A stretch of 15,597 nucleotides of DNA from an uncultured Eubacteriales bacterium (GTDB lineage Bacteria; Bacillota; Clostridia; Oscillospirales; Acutalibacteraceae), in contig CAKUAQ010000043.1 in assembly GCA_934636435.1 (NCBI GenBank), positions 1 through 15,597 on the forward strand, read 5' to 3'. Within the stretch, counting starts at the first letter, position 1; every line of letters begins with the position of its first letter. Made by a program: the position numbers and the translations under genes. Of the stretch, positions 6,913-12,756 are shown in pieces. The notes under the pieces were generated by a model. It did not search any database. It saw only the letters and a list, made by a program, of their open reading frames with translations, and was not told the origin of the DNA.

Positions 6913-6942
6913 AAAAGGCCGCCCGATACCGGGCGGCCTTTT
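6913..6942 (-). terminator. Intrinsic terminator of hup (symmetric)
   Basis: A perfect 13-bp stem, AAAAGGCCGCCCG with CGGGCGGCCTTTT, closes a 4-base loop. The T-run lies inside the stem on both strands, so it can act in either direction. It begins 16 bases after the hup stop codon. Confidence 0.9.
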
Positions 6943-6958
6943 ATCACGCAACGATCTC

Positions 6959-7231
6959 TTATTTCACCGCGTTCTTCAGAGCCTGACCGGCCTTGAAAAC
7001 GGGCTGCTTGGCAGCAGCAATTTTGATGGTCTCCTGGGTGTGGGGGTTCCGACCGGTGCGGGCGGCACGCTCACGCACCTCAAAGGTGCCGAAGCCGATG
7101 AGCTGCACCTTGTCGCCCTTCGCCAGAGCGCCCTCAACCGCGCTCAGAACAGCGGCAACCGCTTTCTCGGAATCCTTCTTGGACAGCCCGGACTTCTCCG
7201 CCACGGCGGCGATCAGTTCAACTTTGTTCAT
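6959..7231 (-). CDS. hup: Histone-like DNA-binding protein HU
   Basis: A 90-residue HU protein, the exact family length, which binds and bends DNA as a dimer and organises the nucleoid. It starts MNKVELIAAVAEKSGLSKKD, has the conserved GFGTFEVRERAARTGRNP flank of the beta-arm with the Pro-tipped loop (RNPHTQE), and ends QALKNAVK. The ATG at 7231 has GGAGGT (7239-7244) seven bases upstream; the open frame continues for 37 codons, but that stretch is the promoter and leader. It has its own sigma-A promoter and terminator, so it is a single-gene unit. hup next to yabO is the Bacillus/Clostridium arrangement. Confidence 0.97.
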   Translation of the reverse strand: MNKVELIAAVAEKSGLSKKDSEKAVAAVLSAVEGALAKGDKVQLIGFGTFEVRERAARTGRNPHTQETIKIAAAKQPVFKAGQALKNAVK

Positions 7232-7313
7232 TACGAATACCTCCAAAATTATTATAATCCGGCGGCGGGAATCGTCTGGGACATACCCCGGATCCACTCC
7301 GCTCTCGCTTACT

Positions 7314-7342
7314 ACTATACTCCAATTTCGCAGGCATTGCAA
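7314..7342 (-). promoter_or_regulatory. Sigma-A promoter of hup
   Basis: On the minus strand -35 TTGCAA (7337-7342) and -10 TATAGT (7314-7319) are 17 bp apart, giving a leader of about 75 bases before hup. Confidence 0.8.
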
Positions 7343-7368
7343 GGGTTGAACGCATATTTTGTGTATTT

Positions 7369-7395
7369 GACAGAATTTTATTTAGTATTTCTGTC
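7369..7395 (-). terminator. Weak hairpin after the ABC operon, possible terminator
   Basis: GACAGAA (7369-7375) and TTCTGTC (7389-7395) form a 7-bp stem with a 13-base AT-rich loop. There is no proper U-tail on the minus strand. It is the only hairpin candidate between the ABC ATPase stop and the hup promoter, so the end of the ABC transcript is uncertain. Confidence 0.3.
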
Positions 7396-7438
7396 CATTT
7401 TCTCCAAGTTTTTCCGAAAAAATGACAAAACCCGCCCC

Positions 7439-8233
7439 TTAGACCAGCAATGCACGGTCGTTGGCATACGCCTCATGGCTCAGTTCTTCAAACTTTTTCA
7501 GCAGATCCGGCACCTGCAGGCGCTGCTTTTCCTCGCCGGAAACGGAATAAATGACCCGACCCTCGTGCATCATGATGAGCCGATTGCCAAAGCGAATGGC
7601 ATCGTTCATATTATGGGTGATCATCAGGGTGGTCAGGTGATTCTCCCTCACCAGCTTATCCGTCACCTCCAGCACCCGGGCGGCAGTTTTGGGATCCAGC
7701 GCCGCCGTATGCTCATCCAGCAGCAGCAGCTTGGGCTTTTGCAGGGTGGCCATAATAAGCGTCAGCGCCTGACGCTGACCGCCGGACAGCAGCCCCACCC
7801 GGCTGGTGAGACGATCCTCCAGCCCCAGCTGGAATTCCTGCAGCAGTGCGCGGTATTGCTCACGCTCCGCCGCCGTGATACCCCAACGCAGGGTACGCGG
7901 CTTGCCCCGGCGCAGCGCCAGCGCCAGATTTTCTTCGATCTGCATCGTGGGTGCCGTTCCCATCATCGGGTCCTGAAACACCCGTCCCAGATACTTCGCC
8001 CGTTTGTATTCCGGCATTCCCGTGATGTCGATGCCGTCCAGCAGCACCCTGCCGCTGTCCGGCTTCCACACACCGCTGATGGCGTTGAGCATGGTGCTCT
8101 TGCCCGCGCCGTTGCCGCCGATGACGGTGACGAAATCCCCGTCCGCCAGCGTCAGATCGAGACCGTTCAATGCCACCTTTTCGTTGACGGTGCCGGGATT
8201 AAAGGTCTTGCAAATCTGCTGCAATTCAAGCAT
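7439..8233 (-). CDS. ABC transporter ATP-binding protein (TrpZ-like)
   Basis: A 264-residue ATPase that drives uptake through the neighbouring permease. It has a complete ABC domain: Walker A GGNGAGKST at 39-47, Q-loop Q87 (VFQDPM), signature LSGGQRQ at 149-155, Walker B LLLLDE at 169-174 and H-loop H207 (ITHNM). All catalytic residues are present. It belongs with ABC_sub_bind-type systems (TrpXYZ of streptococci). The ATG at 8233 is preferred over the GTG at 8242, because the GAAGGG ribosome site would touch the GTG. It overlaps the permease end by 8 bases, so translation is probably coupled. It is the last gene of the attenuated operon. Confidence 0.93.
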   Translation of the reverse strand: MLELQQICKTFNPGTVNEKVALNGLDLTLADGDFVTVIGGNGAGKSTMLNAISGVWKPDSGRVLLDGIDITGMPEYKRAKYLGRVFQDPMMGTAPTMQIEENLALALRRGKPRTLRWGITAAEREQYRALLQEFQLGLEDRLTSRVGLLSGGQRQALTLIMATLQKPKLLLLDEHTAALDPKTAARVLEVTDKLVRENHLTTLMITHNMNDAIRFGNRLIMMHEGRVIYSVSGEEKQRLQVPDLLKKFEELSHEAYANDRALLV

Positions 8234-9158
8234 TTTGCGCACCGCCCTTCTTCTTGCCCGTACGGGTGAACACAGTCTTTTTCCAAAAGGGGATCGCCAG
8301 AAACACCGCCACGATCAGCGCCGTGATCAGCTTCAGATCGTTGGTGTTCAGTCCCAGCTGCAACACCAGCTGCAACACGATGTAGTAGATCACCGCGCCG
8401 ATGGCTACCGCCGTCAGCTTGAGAGCAAAATTGCGGAAGATCTTATCGAACAGCACCTCGCCGATGATCACCGCCGCCAGTCCGATCACGATGGCGCCGC
8501 GCCCCATGTTCACATCCACCGAGCCCTGATACTGGGACAGCAGGGCGCCGGACAGCGCCACAAAGCCGTTGGACAGCATCAGCCCCAGCACGATATTGCG
8601 GTTGGTATTGATGCCCTGCGCCCGCGCCATGTGGGAATTGGCGCCGGTGGCCCGTAAAGAGCTGCCGAGCTCGGTGCCGAAAAACCAATACAGCACCGCG
8701 ATCAGCACCGCCAGCACCACCAACAGGATGAGCAGCGGATTGTTCCAGGCCGCATCCCCCACATACCGCTGAGACACCAGCAAATAGTACCTATCCACGC
8801 TCAACGGCTGATTGGATTTATTGCTCATGATTCGCAGATTGACGGAATACAGCGCCAGCTGGGTGAGGATACCGGCGAGGATCGCCGGTATCCCGCAGCG
8901 AGTATGGAACAGTCCCGTCGCCAGACCGGCCAAGAGCCCCGCGGCAAAGGCGCACAGCATCGCCAGCCAGGTATTCCAACCGGCCCGGATCAGCATGACG
9001 CACACCGCGCCGCCGGTGGCCAACGAGCCGTCCACCGTCAGATCCGCCACATCCAGAATGCGGAAGGTCAGATACACGCCGATGGCCATGACCGCCCACA
9101 CCAGCCCCTGTGCCACCGCACCGGGCAGTGAATTGACAAAGGACAATAAAAACTCCAT
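8226..9158 (-). CDS. ABC transporter permease (BPD_transp_2 / TrpY-like)
   Basis: A 310-residue integral membrane protein with about eight to ten hydrophobic segments, of the branched-chain-type permease family (BPD_transp_2). The N-terminal part VMAIGVYLTFRILDVADLTVDGSLATGGA is the characteristic opening of permeases paired with ABC_sub_bind lipoproteins (shown here as pattern: GVYLTFRILD then DLTVDGS). A cytoplasmic loop with ELGSSLRATGANSHMARAQG carries the likely contact helix for the ATPase. The ATG at 9158 has only a weak GGGG site ten bases upstream, so coupling to the lipoprotein gene 43 bases before it may help. The basic C-terminus ends in GKKKGG. Confidence 0.92.
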   Translation of the reverse strand: MEFLLSFVNSLPGAVAQGLVWAVMAIGVYLTFRILDVADLTVDGSLATGGAVCVMLIRAGWNTWLAMLCAFAAGLLAGLATGLFHTRCGIPAILAGILTQLALYSVNLRIMSNKSNQPLSVDRYYLLVSQRYVGDAAWNNPLLILLVVLAVLIAVLYWFFGTELGSSLRATGANSHMARAQGINTNRNIVLGLMLSNGFVALSGALLSQYQGSVDVNMGRGAIVIGLAAVIIGEVLFDKIFRNFALKLTAVAIGAVIYYIVLQLVLQLGLNTNDLKLITALIVAVFLAIPFWKKTVFTRTGKKKGGAQNA

Positions 9159-9201
9159 GCGTATAAAACCCCGTTCTTCGATTATTTTCCGGTGGCGAAG
9201 A

Positions 9202-10155
9202 TCACTCCTGCACCGTATAGCCCTCGGGAGCGGTCAGGCCCAGCTTTTCGCAGTTATCCTTGTTGTAGAGTTTCGTAAACTTGGTGGCATACTCCACCGG
9301 CATGGTTTTCACTTCCGCCTCGCCCTTGAGAATCTTGGCCGCCATCTTGCCGGTGGCGATGCCCAGATCCTTATAGTCAATGGACAGGGTCGCCACACCG
9401 CAGCCGGAGCAGATACCGGCCTCACCGGCGATCACCGGCACCTTGGCGGGCAGCACCACATTGGCGATGGCCTCGGTGTTGTTGGCCGCCGTATTGTCGG
9501 TGGAAATGTAGATCACGTCCACCTCGCCGCAGGCCTTCTGGGTCACAGCGGCCACATCGTTGGAATCGGTGAAGGTATAGGGCGTGCAGGTATATCCCAG
9601 CTTGACCAGCTCTGCGGTCATCACATCCACCTGATACTGGCTGTTGGCCTCAGCGGAGCAGTAGAGCAGCCCCACCGTCTTTTTATCGGGGAACCATTCC
9701 TTGATCATCGCCGCCTGCTGATCCAGCGGCGCCAGATCGGAGGTGCCGGACACATTAGTGCCCACCGTACCCGTCCAGTCCTTGATCTCCAGCGCCGTGG
9801 CGTAATCCGTCACAGAGGTACCCAGCACCGGGATGGTGGAGGTGGCGGAAGCCGCCGCCTGCAGAGGAGAGGTCGCATTCGCCATGATCAGATCGACCTT
9901 TTTGGACACGAATCCGTTGATGATGGTGGAGCAGTTGTTGGCCTCGCCGGAGGCATTCTGCTCCAGAATGGACACATCCTCGCCCAATTCGGCTTTCAGC
10001 GCCTCCTTGAAGCCCTCGGTAGCCGCATCCAGCGCCGGATGCTGCGCCAGCTGACAGATCCCCACCGTATACTTGCTCGTCCGGCCGCTGCAGCCGCACA
10101 GCAATACGCCCAGCGCCAGCGCCAATGCCAAAACCAATGCCACACTCTTTTTCAT
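9202..10155 (-). CDS. ABC transporter substrate-binding lipoprotein (ABC_sub_bind / TrpX-like)
   Basis: A 317-residue solute-binding lipoprotein. The signal peptide (MKKSVALVLALALALGVLL, residues 1-19) ends in a lipobox LCGC with Cys22 as the probable lipidated residue. The mature part opens with YTVGICQLAQHPALDAATEG, the hallmark of the ABC_sub_bind family, and has the two-lobed type I binding-protein layout. Relatives are predicted to bring in tryptophan or other aromatic amino acids, largely from their regulatory sites. The leader upstream carries Tyr and Phe codons, which points to tyrosine or phenylalanine here (inference). The ATG has AAAGGA ten bases upstream. It is the first structural gene of the operon. 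Confidence 0.94.
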   Translation of the reverse strand: MKKSVALVLALALALGVLLCGCSGRTSKYTVGICQLAQHPALDAATEGFKEALKAELGEDVSILEQNASGEANNCSTIINGFVSKKVDLIMANATSPLQAAASATSTIPVLGTSVTDYATALEIKDWTGTVGTNVSGTSDLAPLDQQAAMIKEWFPDKKTVGLLYCSAEANSQYQVDVMTAELVKLGYTCTPYTFTDSNDVAAVTQKACGEVDVIYISTDNTAANNTEAIANVVLPAKVPVIAGEAGICSGCGVATLSIDYKDLGIATGKMAAKILKGEAEVKTMPVEYATKFTKLYNKDNCEKLGLTAPEGYTVQE

Positions 10156-10227
10156 TGAAAACCATTCCTTTCCACTCAGTGCTCCTTATTCTCATCCGCC
10201 CCGGAGGAACGGACAGCAGACAAAAAC

Positions 10228-10268
10228 AAAAAAGACCCACCCAACGGATGCACTCCGCCGAATGGATC
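10228..10268 (-). terminator. Attenuator terminator (regions 3:4) of the aromatic ABC operon
   Basis: Read on the minus strand, GATCCATTCGGCGGA (10254-10268) can pair base for base with TCCGTTGGGTGGGTC (10234-10248), 15 bp including five G-U, around the 5-base loop GTGCA. Six T follow (10228-10233). It lies about 70 bases before the lipoprotein start codon and after the leader peptide stop. Its 5' arm is also the partner of the upstream antiterminator segment. Confidence 0.85.
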
Positions 10269-10327
10269 GCTCCCACCGGGCACACTGATTCAGCGGCCCT
10301 TCTGCTGCGGCTGCAGGCGACCCATCC
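10260..10327 (-). promoter_or_regulatory. Antiterminator pairing (regions 2:3) of the attenuator
   Basis: On the minus-strand RNA, GGAUGGGUCGC (10317-10327) can pair with GCGAUCCAUUC (10260-10270) in 11 continuous bp with two G-U. This uses the 5' arm of the terminator, so the two structures exclude each other. The hexamer UGGGUC occurs both in region 2 (10320-10325) and in the terminator 3' arm (10234-10239), which explains the competition. Region 2 can also pair with GCCUAU (10344-10349) inside the Tyr codons, a 1:2 pairing. Confidence 0.8.
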
Positions 10328-10376
10328 GGCTGTGCATATACGCATAGGCATACGTAAATCGAGTAAATCGTGCCAT
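10290..10376 (-). CDS. Aromatic leader peptide (Tyr/Phe attenuator peptide)
   Basis: A 28-codon open frame from ATG (10374-10376) to TGA (10290-10292), too short for ordinary gene calling. Residues 3-15 read RFTRFTYAYAYMH: two Phe (TTT) and three Tyr (TAT) codons in ten positions, the rest mainly Arg, Gln and Gly. The concentration of aromatic codons just 5' of mutually exclusive RNA stems is the mark of a ribosome-mediated attenuation leader. Stalling at the TAT codons would cover region 1 (10344-10349), free region 2 and favour antitermination. A possible ribosome site AAAGG lies 13 bases upstream, a long but usable spacing. The peptide has no signal or domain and probably no function beyond sensing charged tRNA-Tyr (and perhaps tRNA-Phe). 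Confidence 0.8.
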   Translation of the reverse strand: MARFTRFTYAYAYMHSRMGRLQPQQKGR

Positions 10377-10410
10377 GCCACCGTCGCCGCCTTTCGGTAA
10401 AAATAACAAC

Positions 10411-10447
10411 CCCGCAGGTTTGAGTGTATTATACACCCTCCTGCGGG
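10411..10447. promoter_or_regulatory. Dyad symmetry across the -10 box, possible operator
   Basis: CCCGCAGG (10411-10418) and CCTGCGGG (10440-10447) flank a 13-bp palindrome GTGTATTATACAC (10424-10436) that contains the -10 box. One outer arm lies upstream of the transcription start, so this cannot fold in the RNA; a DNA-binding regulator is the simpler reading. Confidence 0.45.
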
Positions 10448-10455
10448 ATTGTCAA
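10428..10455 (-). promoter_or_regulatory. Sigma-A promoter of the ABC operon
   Basis: On the minus strand both hexamers are perfect: -35 TTGACA (10450-10455) and -10 TATAAT (10428-10433), 16 bp apart. The predicted start is an A near 10421, giving an untranslated leader of about 265 bases before the lipoprotein gene. Confidence 0.92.
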
Positions 10456-10477
10456 TACTTTATCGCATAAAATCACT

Positions 10478-10502
10478 AAAATGTAACGATTTGTCACATT
10501 TT
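10478..10502 (-). terminator. AT-rich hairpin after the CobW operon, probable terminator
   Basis: On the minus strand AAAATGTGAC, AAATC, GTTACATTTT gives a 10-bp stem with one G-U and a 5-base loop, followed by AGTGATTTTATG. The plus-strand version has an A-C mismatch at the same place, which favours an RNA role on the minus strand. It could instead, or as well, be a regulator site upstream of the ABC promoter. Confidence 0.45.
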
Positions 10503-10522
10503 GCCGATCGAGTGGCGGAATT

Positions 10523-11464
10523 TTAGTAGAATGTGGCCACTTCTTTCTCGGGGGCCTCGGCTTTTTCCACCGCGACCGCCGTCAGCACCGGGCCGACCCG
10601 CCCGTAACAGGGGTGCTTACGCACCGACAAAGTCGCCCGCACCCGCACCCATTCCTTCAGGGTCAGCTGCGCCGCCTGCGGCCATTCGCACGCCAGCCCC
10701 GCAAACCGGATATCCTCGGCACAGCAGGTCATCAGCGGTCGACCGATAATGAAGCAGCCCGCCGGAACGGTCTTATCCTGCACCACTTGCCCCTTAAACT
10801 CCACGGTTTTGCCCTTGTATGCGTCCATATTCTCCGACAGATCCCGATACCACAGAGCATAGTCGCTATCGGCAATTTCGATCACCGGGGCATTCACGTC
10901 GAAGGGCAGCGGATCCTCGATATCGTCGTATTCCACATCGTCCCCGCCATGGTCGTAGGCGATCTCCGGACGGCGGCTGACCCCCCGCACGATCTTGTGC
11001 AGCGGCAGCTTGTCCATATCCTTGGGCATCCGGTTGAACACCACCAATTCGGGGGTGTTCAGCTTATCCACCACCAGGCCCCGCATATTCGCGTTATAGC
11101 TCAGAAAAGTGTTGGCATCCGCGAACATCAGCTCCTGATAGATGGCCCAGTCGGCAGGCATGGCATCAAACAGCGTTTGCAGCAACCACATACCGTTATA
11201 TTCGATGATGACCCGCTGCGCCCGATGCTGCTTCTGCCATCCGACGAGAGCCTCCGCCGTCAGCTGAGATGGCTCCTCCACCGTCTCGATGTACACGTTC
11301 TTCCCCGGATATTTGGAGGGCTCCAGCTCCACCTCGCCCTCCTCGCACAGCAGCACCAGCGTCCGCTCGCCTTTATTAAAGCGCTTATCCTCCAGCGTCT
11401 CCTGAATGAAACTGGTCTTGCCGGACTCCAGAAAGCCGGTAAACAGATACACCGGAATTTCCAT
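10523..11464 (-). CDS. Divergent CobW-type GTPase fused to YcgQ-like (TIGR03943/DUF1980) domain
   Basis: A 313-residue protein with two parts. Residues 1 to about 180 resemble the CobW/COG0523 GTPase: a P-loop GFLESGKTS near the N-terminus (against GFLGAGKTT in its neighbour) and VVFNRMPKDMD at the guanine-specificity position. It lacks the CXCC metal motif and the ENEFG stretch. Residues of about 190-313 resemble the C-terminal domain of YcgQ-type proteins: a Trp-containing start, GKTVEFKGQVV, RPLMTCCAEDIRFAG with two adjacent Cys, and WVRVRATLSV. Metal binding through the Cys pair is plausible (inference). The ATG at 11464 has GGAGGA eight bases upstream and starts one base after the stop of the canonical CobW gene, so they are translationally coupled partners. 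Confidence 0.82.
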   Translation of the reverse strand: MEIPVYLFTGFLESGKTSFIQETLEDKRFNKGERTLVLLCEEGEVELEPSKYPGKNVYIETVEEPSQLTAEALVGWQKQHRAQRVIIEYNGMWLLQTLFDAMPADWAIYQELMFADANTFLSYNANMRGLVVDKLNTPELVVFNRMPKDMDKLPLHKIVRGVSRRPEIAYDHGGDDVEYDDIEDPLPFDVNAPVIEIADSDYALWYRDLSENMDAYKGKTVEFKGQVVQDKTVPAGCFIIGRPLMTCCAEDIRFAGLACEWPQAAQLTLKEWVRVRATLSVRKHPCYGRVGPVLTAVAVEKAEAPEKEVATFY

Positions 11465-11465
11465 A

Positions 11466-12641
11466 TCAGTTTTCCTCCGTATAGGGCACATGGAACAGCG
11501 CCGCCAGCGCCGGTTTATTCAGCTTGGAGCCGATCACGCACAGCCGGCCGATCACGTCCGCGCCGCCGGTGCGCACATCCGGCGCCCCCGGCACATAGTC
11601 GAAGTGGATCCACTGACCGCCCTCGCCGGCGACAATGCCCTTCGCCCGCAGCACCGTGCCGTACTTGTCTGTCTGCGCCAACGCCTCCAGCGCCTGCTGA
11701 ATTCCGGCGGCGGTAAAGGTCAGGGTCGTTTCCATGCCCCAGCTGGTGAACACCTCGTCTGCATGGTGATGATGGTGATGCTCATGATCATGGTCATGCC
11801 CGCAGCAGCAACCGTCCTCATCGTGGTCATGATGGTGATGATGCTCGTGCTCCTCTTCATCATGGTCGTGATGATGATGCTCATGCTCGTCCTCATCCCC
11901 GTCGTGATGATGATGCTCATGCTCATGCTCGTCCTCATCGTGGTGATGGTGATGATGCTCATGCTCGTCCTCGTCATGGTCATGATGATGACCGCACACC
12001 GGGCAGATATCCTCCTCGGCCAGCTTTTCCAGCGCCTCCCTGAGGGTATCCTTGCGCTCCATCGCCGCCAAAATCCGACTGCCGTCCAGCTGCGGCCAGG
12101 GGGTGGTGACGATCACCGCATCCGGGTTATGCTCCCGCAACAGTGCCACGCAGGCCTCCCGCTTTTCCTCGCTCATGCCATCGGTACGGCTGAGGACAAT
12201 GCACCCGGCGTGCTCCACCTGATCGTTATAGAACTCGCCGAAATTTTTCATATACATTTTGCATTTGGTGGCATCTGCCACGGTGGTAAAGGAATTGAGC
12301 GCCACCTCCGGACTTTCCACCTTGCGCACCGCCCGGATCACGTCGCTGAGCTTGCCCACACCGGACGGCTCAATCAGAATCCGATCCGGGTGCAGTTCCT
12401 CCAGCACCTTTTCCAGCGCCGCGGTGAAATCCCCCACCAGACTGCAGCAGATGCAGCCGGAATTCATCTCGGTGATCTCGATCCCGGCCTCCTTGAGGAA
12501 TCCGCCGTCGATGCCGATCTCGCCGAATTCGTTCTCAATCAGCACCAGCTTTTCGCCCGTATAGGCCTCGGCAATCAGCTTTTTGATCAGTGTTGTCTTT
12601 CCGGCACCCAAAAAGCCGGAGAACACATCAATTTTCGTCAT
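11466..12641 (-). CDS. CobW/COG0523-family GTPase, His-rich metallochaperone
   Basis: A 391-residue G3E GTPase of the CobW/YciC/ZNG1 group, which passes zinc or another metal to client enzymes at the cost of GTP. It has Walker A GFLGAGKTT at 9-17, ENEFGEIGID at 37-46, the metal motif GCICC (CXCC, Cys63/65/66), EPSG at 91-94, SRTD at 151-154 in place of NKXD, and a CobW C-terminal domain from about residue 298. Between the domains sits a tract, residues 213-293, with CPVC, about 39 His mixed with Asp/Glu, and CCC at 278-280. That is an unusually large metal-binding insert. The ATG at 12641 has only a weak ribosome site (AAGAG), but the promoter and conserved N-terminus fix the start. It is the first gene of a two-gene operon. 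Confidence 0.95.
   Translation of the reverse strand: MTKIDVFSGFLGAGKTTLIKKLIAEAYTGEKLVLIENEFGEIGIDGGFLKEAGIEITEMNSGCICCSLVGDFTAALEKVLEELHPDRILIEPSGVGKLSDVIRAVRKVESPEVALNSFTTVADATKCKMYMKNFGEFYNDQVEHAGCIVLSRTDGMSEEKREACVALLREHNPDAVIVTTPWPQLDGSRILAAMERKDTLREALEKLAEEDICPVCGHHHDHDEDEHEHHHHHHDEDEHEHEHHHHDGDEDEHEHHHHDHDEEEHEHHHHHDHDEDGCCCGHDHDHEHHHHHHADEVFTSWGMETTLTFTAAGIQQALEALAQTDKYGTVLRAKGIVAGEGGQWIHFDYVPGAPDVRTGGADVIGRLCVIGSKLNKPALAALFHVPYTEEN
11760..11997. repeat. Low-complexity CAT/GAT repeat tract coding the His-rich segment
   Basis: The DNA is built of imperfect repeats of CATGATGATG-like and CTCATGCTCGTCCTCATC-like units, coding (minus strand) DEDEHEHHHH-type modules repeated about four or five times. 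Such tracts change length by slippage or recombination, so the number of modules may vary between strains and may be mis-assembled from short reads. Confidence 0.85.
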
Positions 12642-12668
12642 ATACGATCACTCTTTTCTGCAATTTCC

Positions 12669-12684
12669 GCTCGTTCGGACGAGC
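12669..12684 (-). promoter_or_regulatory. Palindrome at the 5' end of the CobW transcript
   Basis: GCTCGT (12669-12674) and ACGAGC (12679-12684) form a perfect 6-bp dyad with a 4-base loop, starting one or two bases after the predicted transcription start (near 12686). It may be an mRNA-stabilising 5' hairpin or an operator. It does not resemble the Zur box of Bacillus. Confidence 0.4.
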
Positions 12685-12692
12685 TGTCTTAC

Positions 12693-12721
12693 AGTATACC
12701 ACGCCATGCAAGAGGTTGCAA
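12693..12721 (-). promoter_or_regulatory. Sigma-A promoter of the CobW operon
   Basis: On the minus strand -35 TTGCAA (12716-12721) and -10 TATACT (12693-12698) are 17 bp apart, in the short gap after the phosphodiesterase gene. No terminator is visible in that gap, so some read-through from the upstream operon is likely. Confidence 0.8.
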
Positions 12722-12756
12722 GCCGGGGTTTCGTCGTCGGTGCGGTTCCACGCGTC

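Noticed and set aside
6690..6947. 85-codon minus-strand frame between hup and rqcP
   Set aside because: It begins inside the hup terminator, has no ribosome site, runs into the start of rqcP, and shows no recognisable protein features.
9755..10381. Minus-strand 208-codon frame starting just upstream of the leader peptide
   Set aside because: It crosses the terminator and then runs out of frame through the lipoprotein gene. The short frame one base away carries the aromatic codons and ends properly before the terminator.
10228..10427. T-box riboswitch upstream of the ABC operon
   Set aside because: The family's usual control would be a T-box, but I find no AGGGTGGNACCGCG-type motif or Stem I with specifier loop. 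The leader peptide and competing stems explain the region better.
11760..11997. CRISPR-like repeat array
   Set aside because: The repeats are imperfect, contiguous and codon-phased inside a gene, with no unique spacers and no cas genes nearby.
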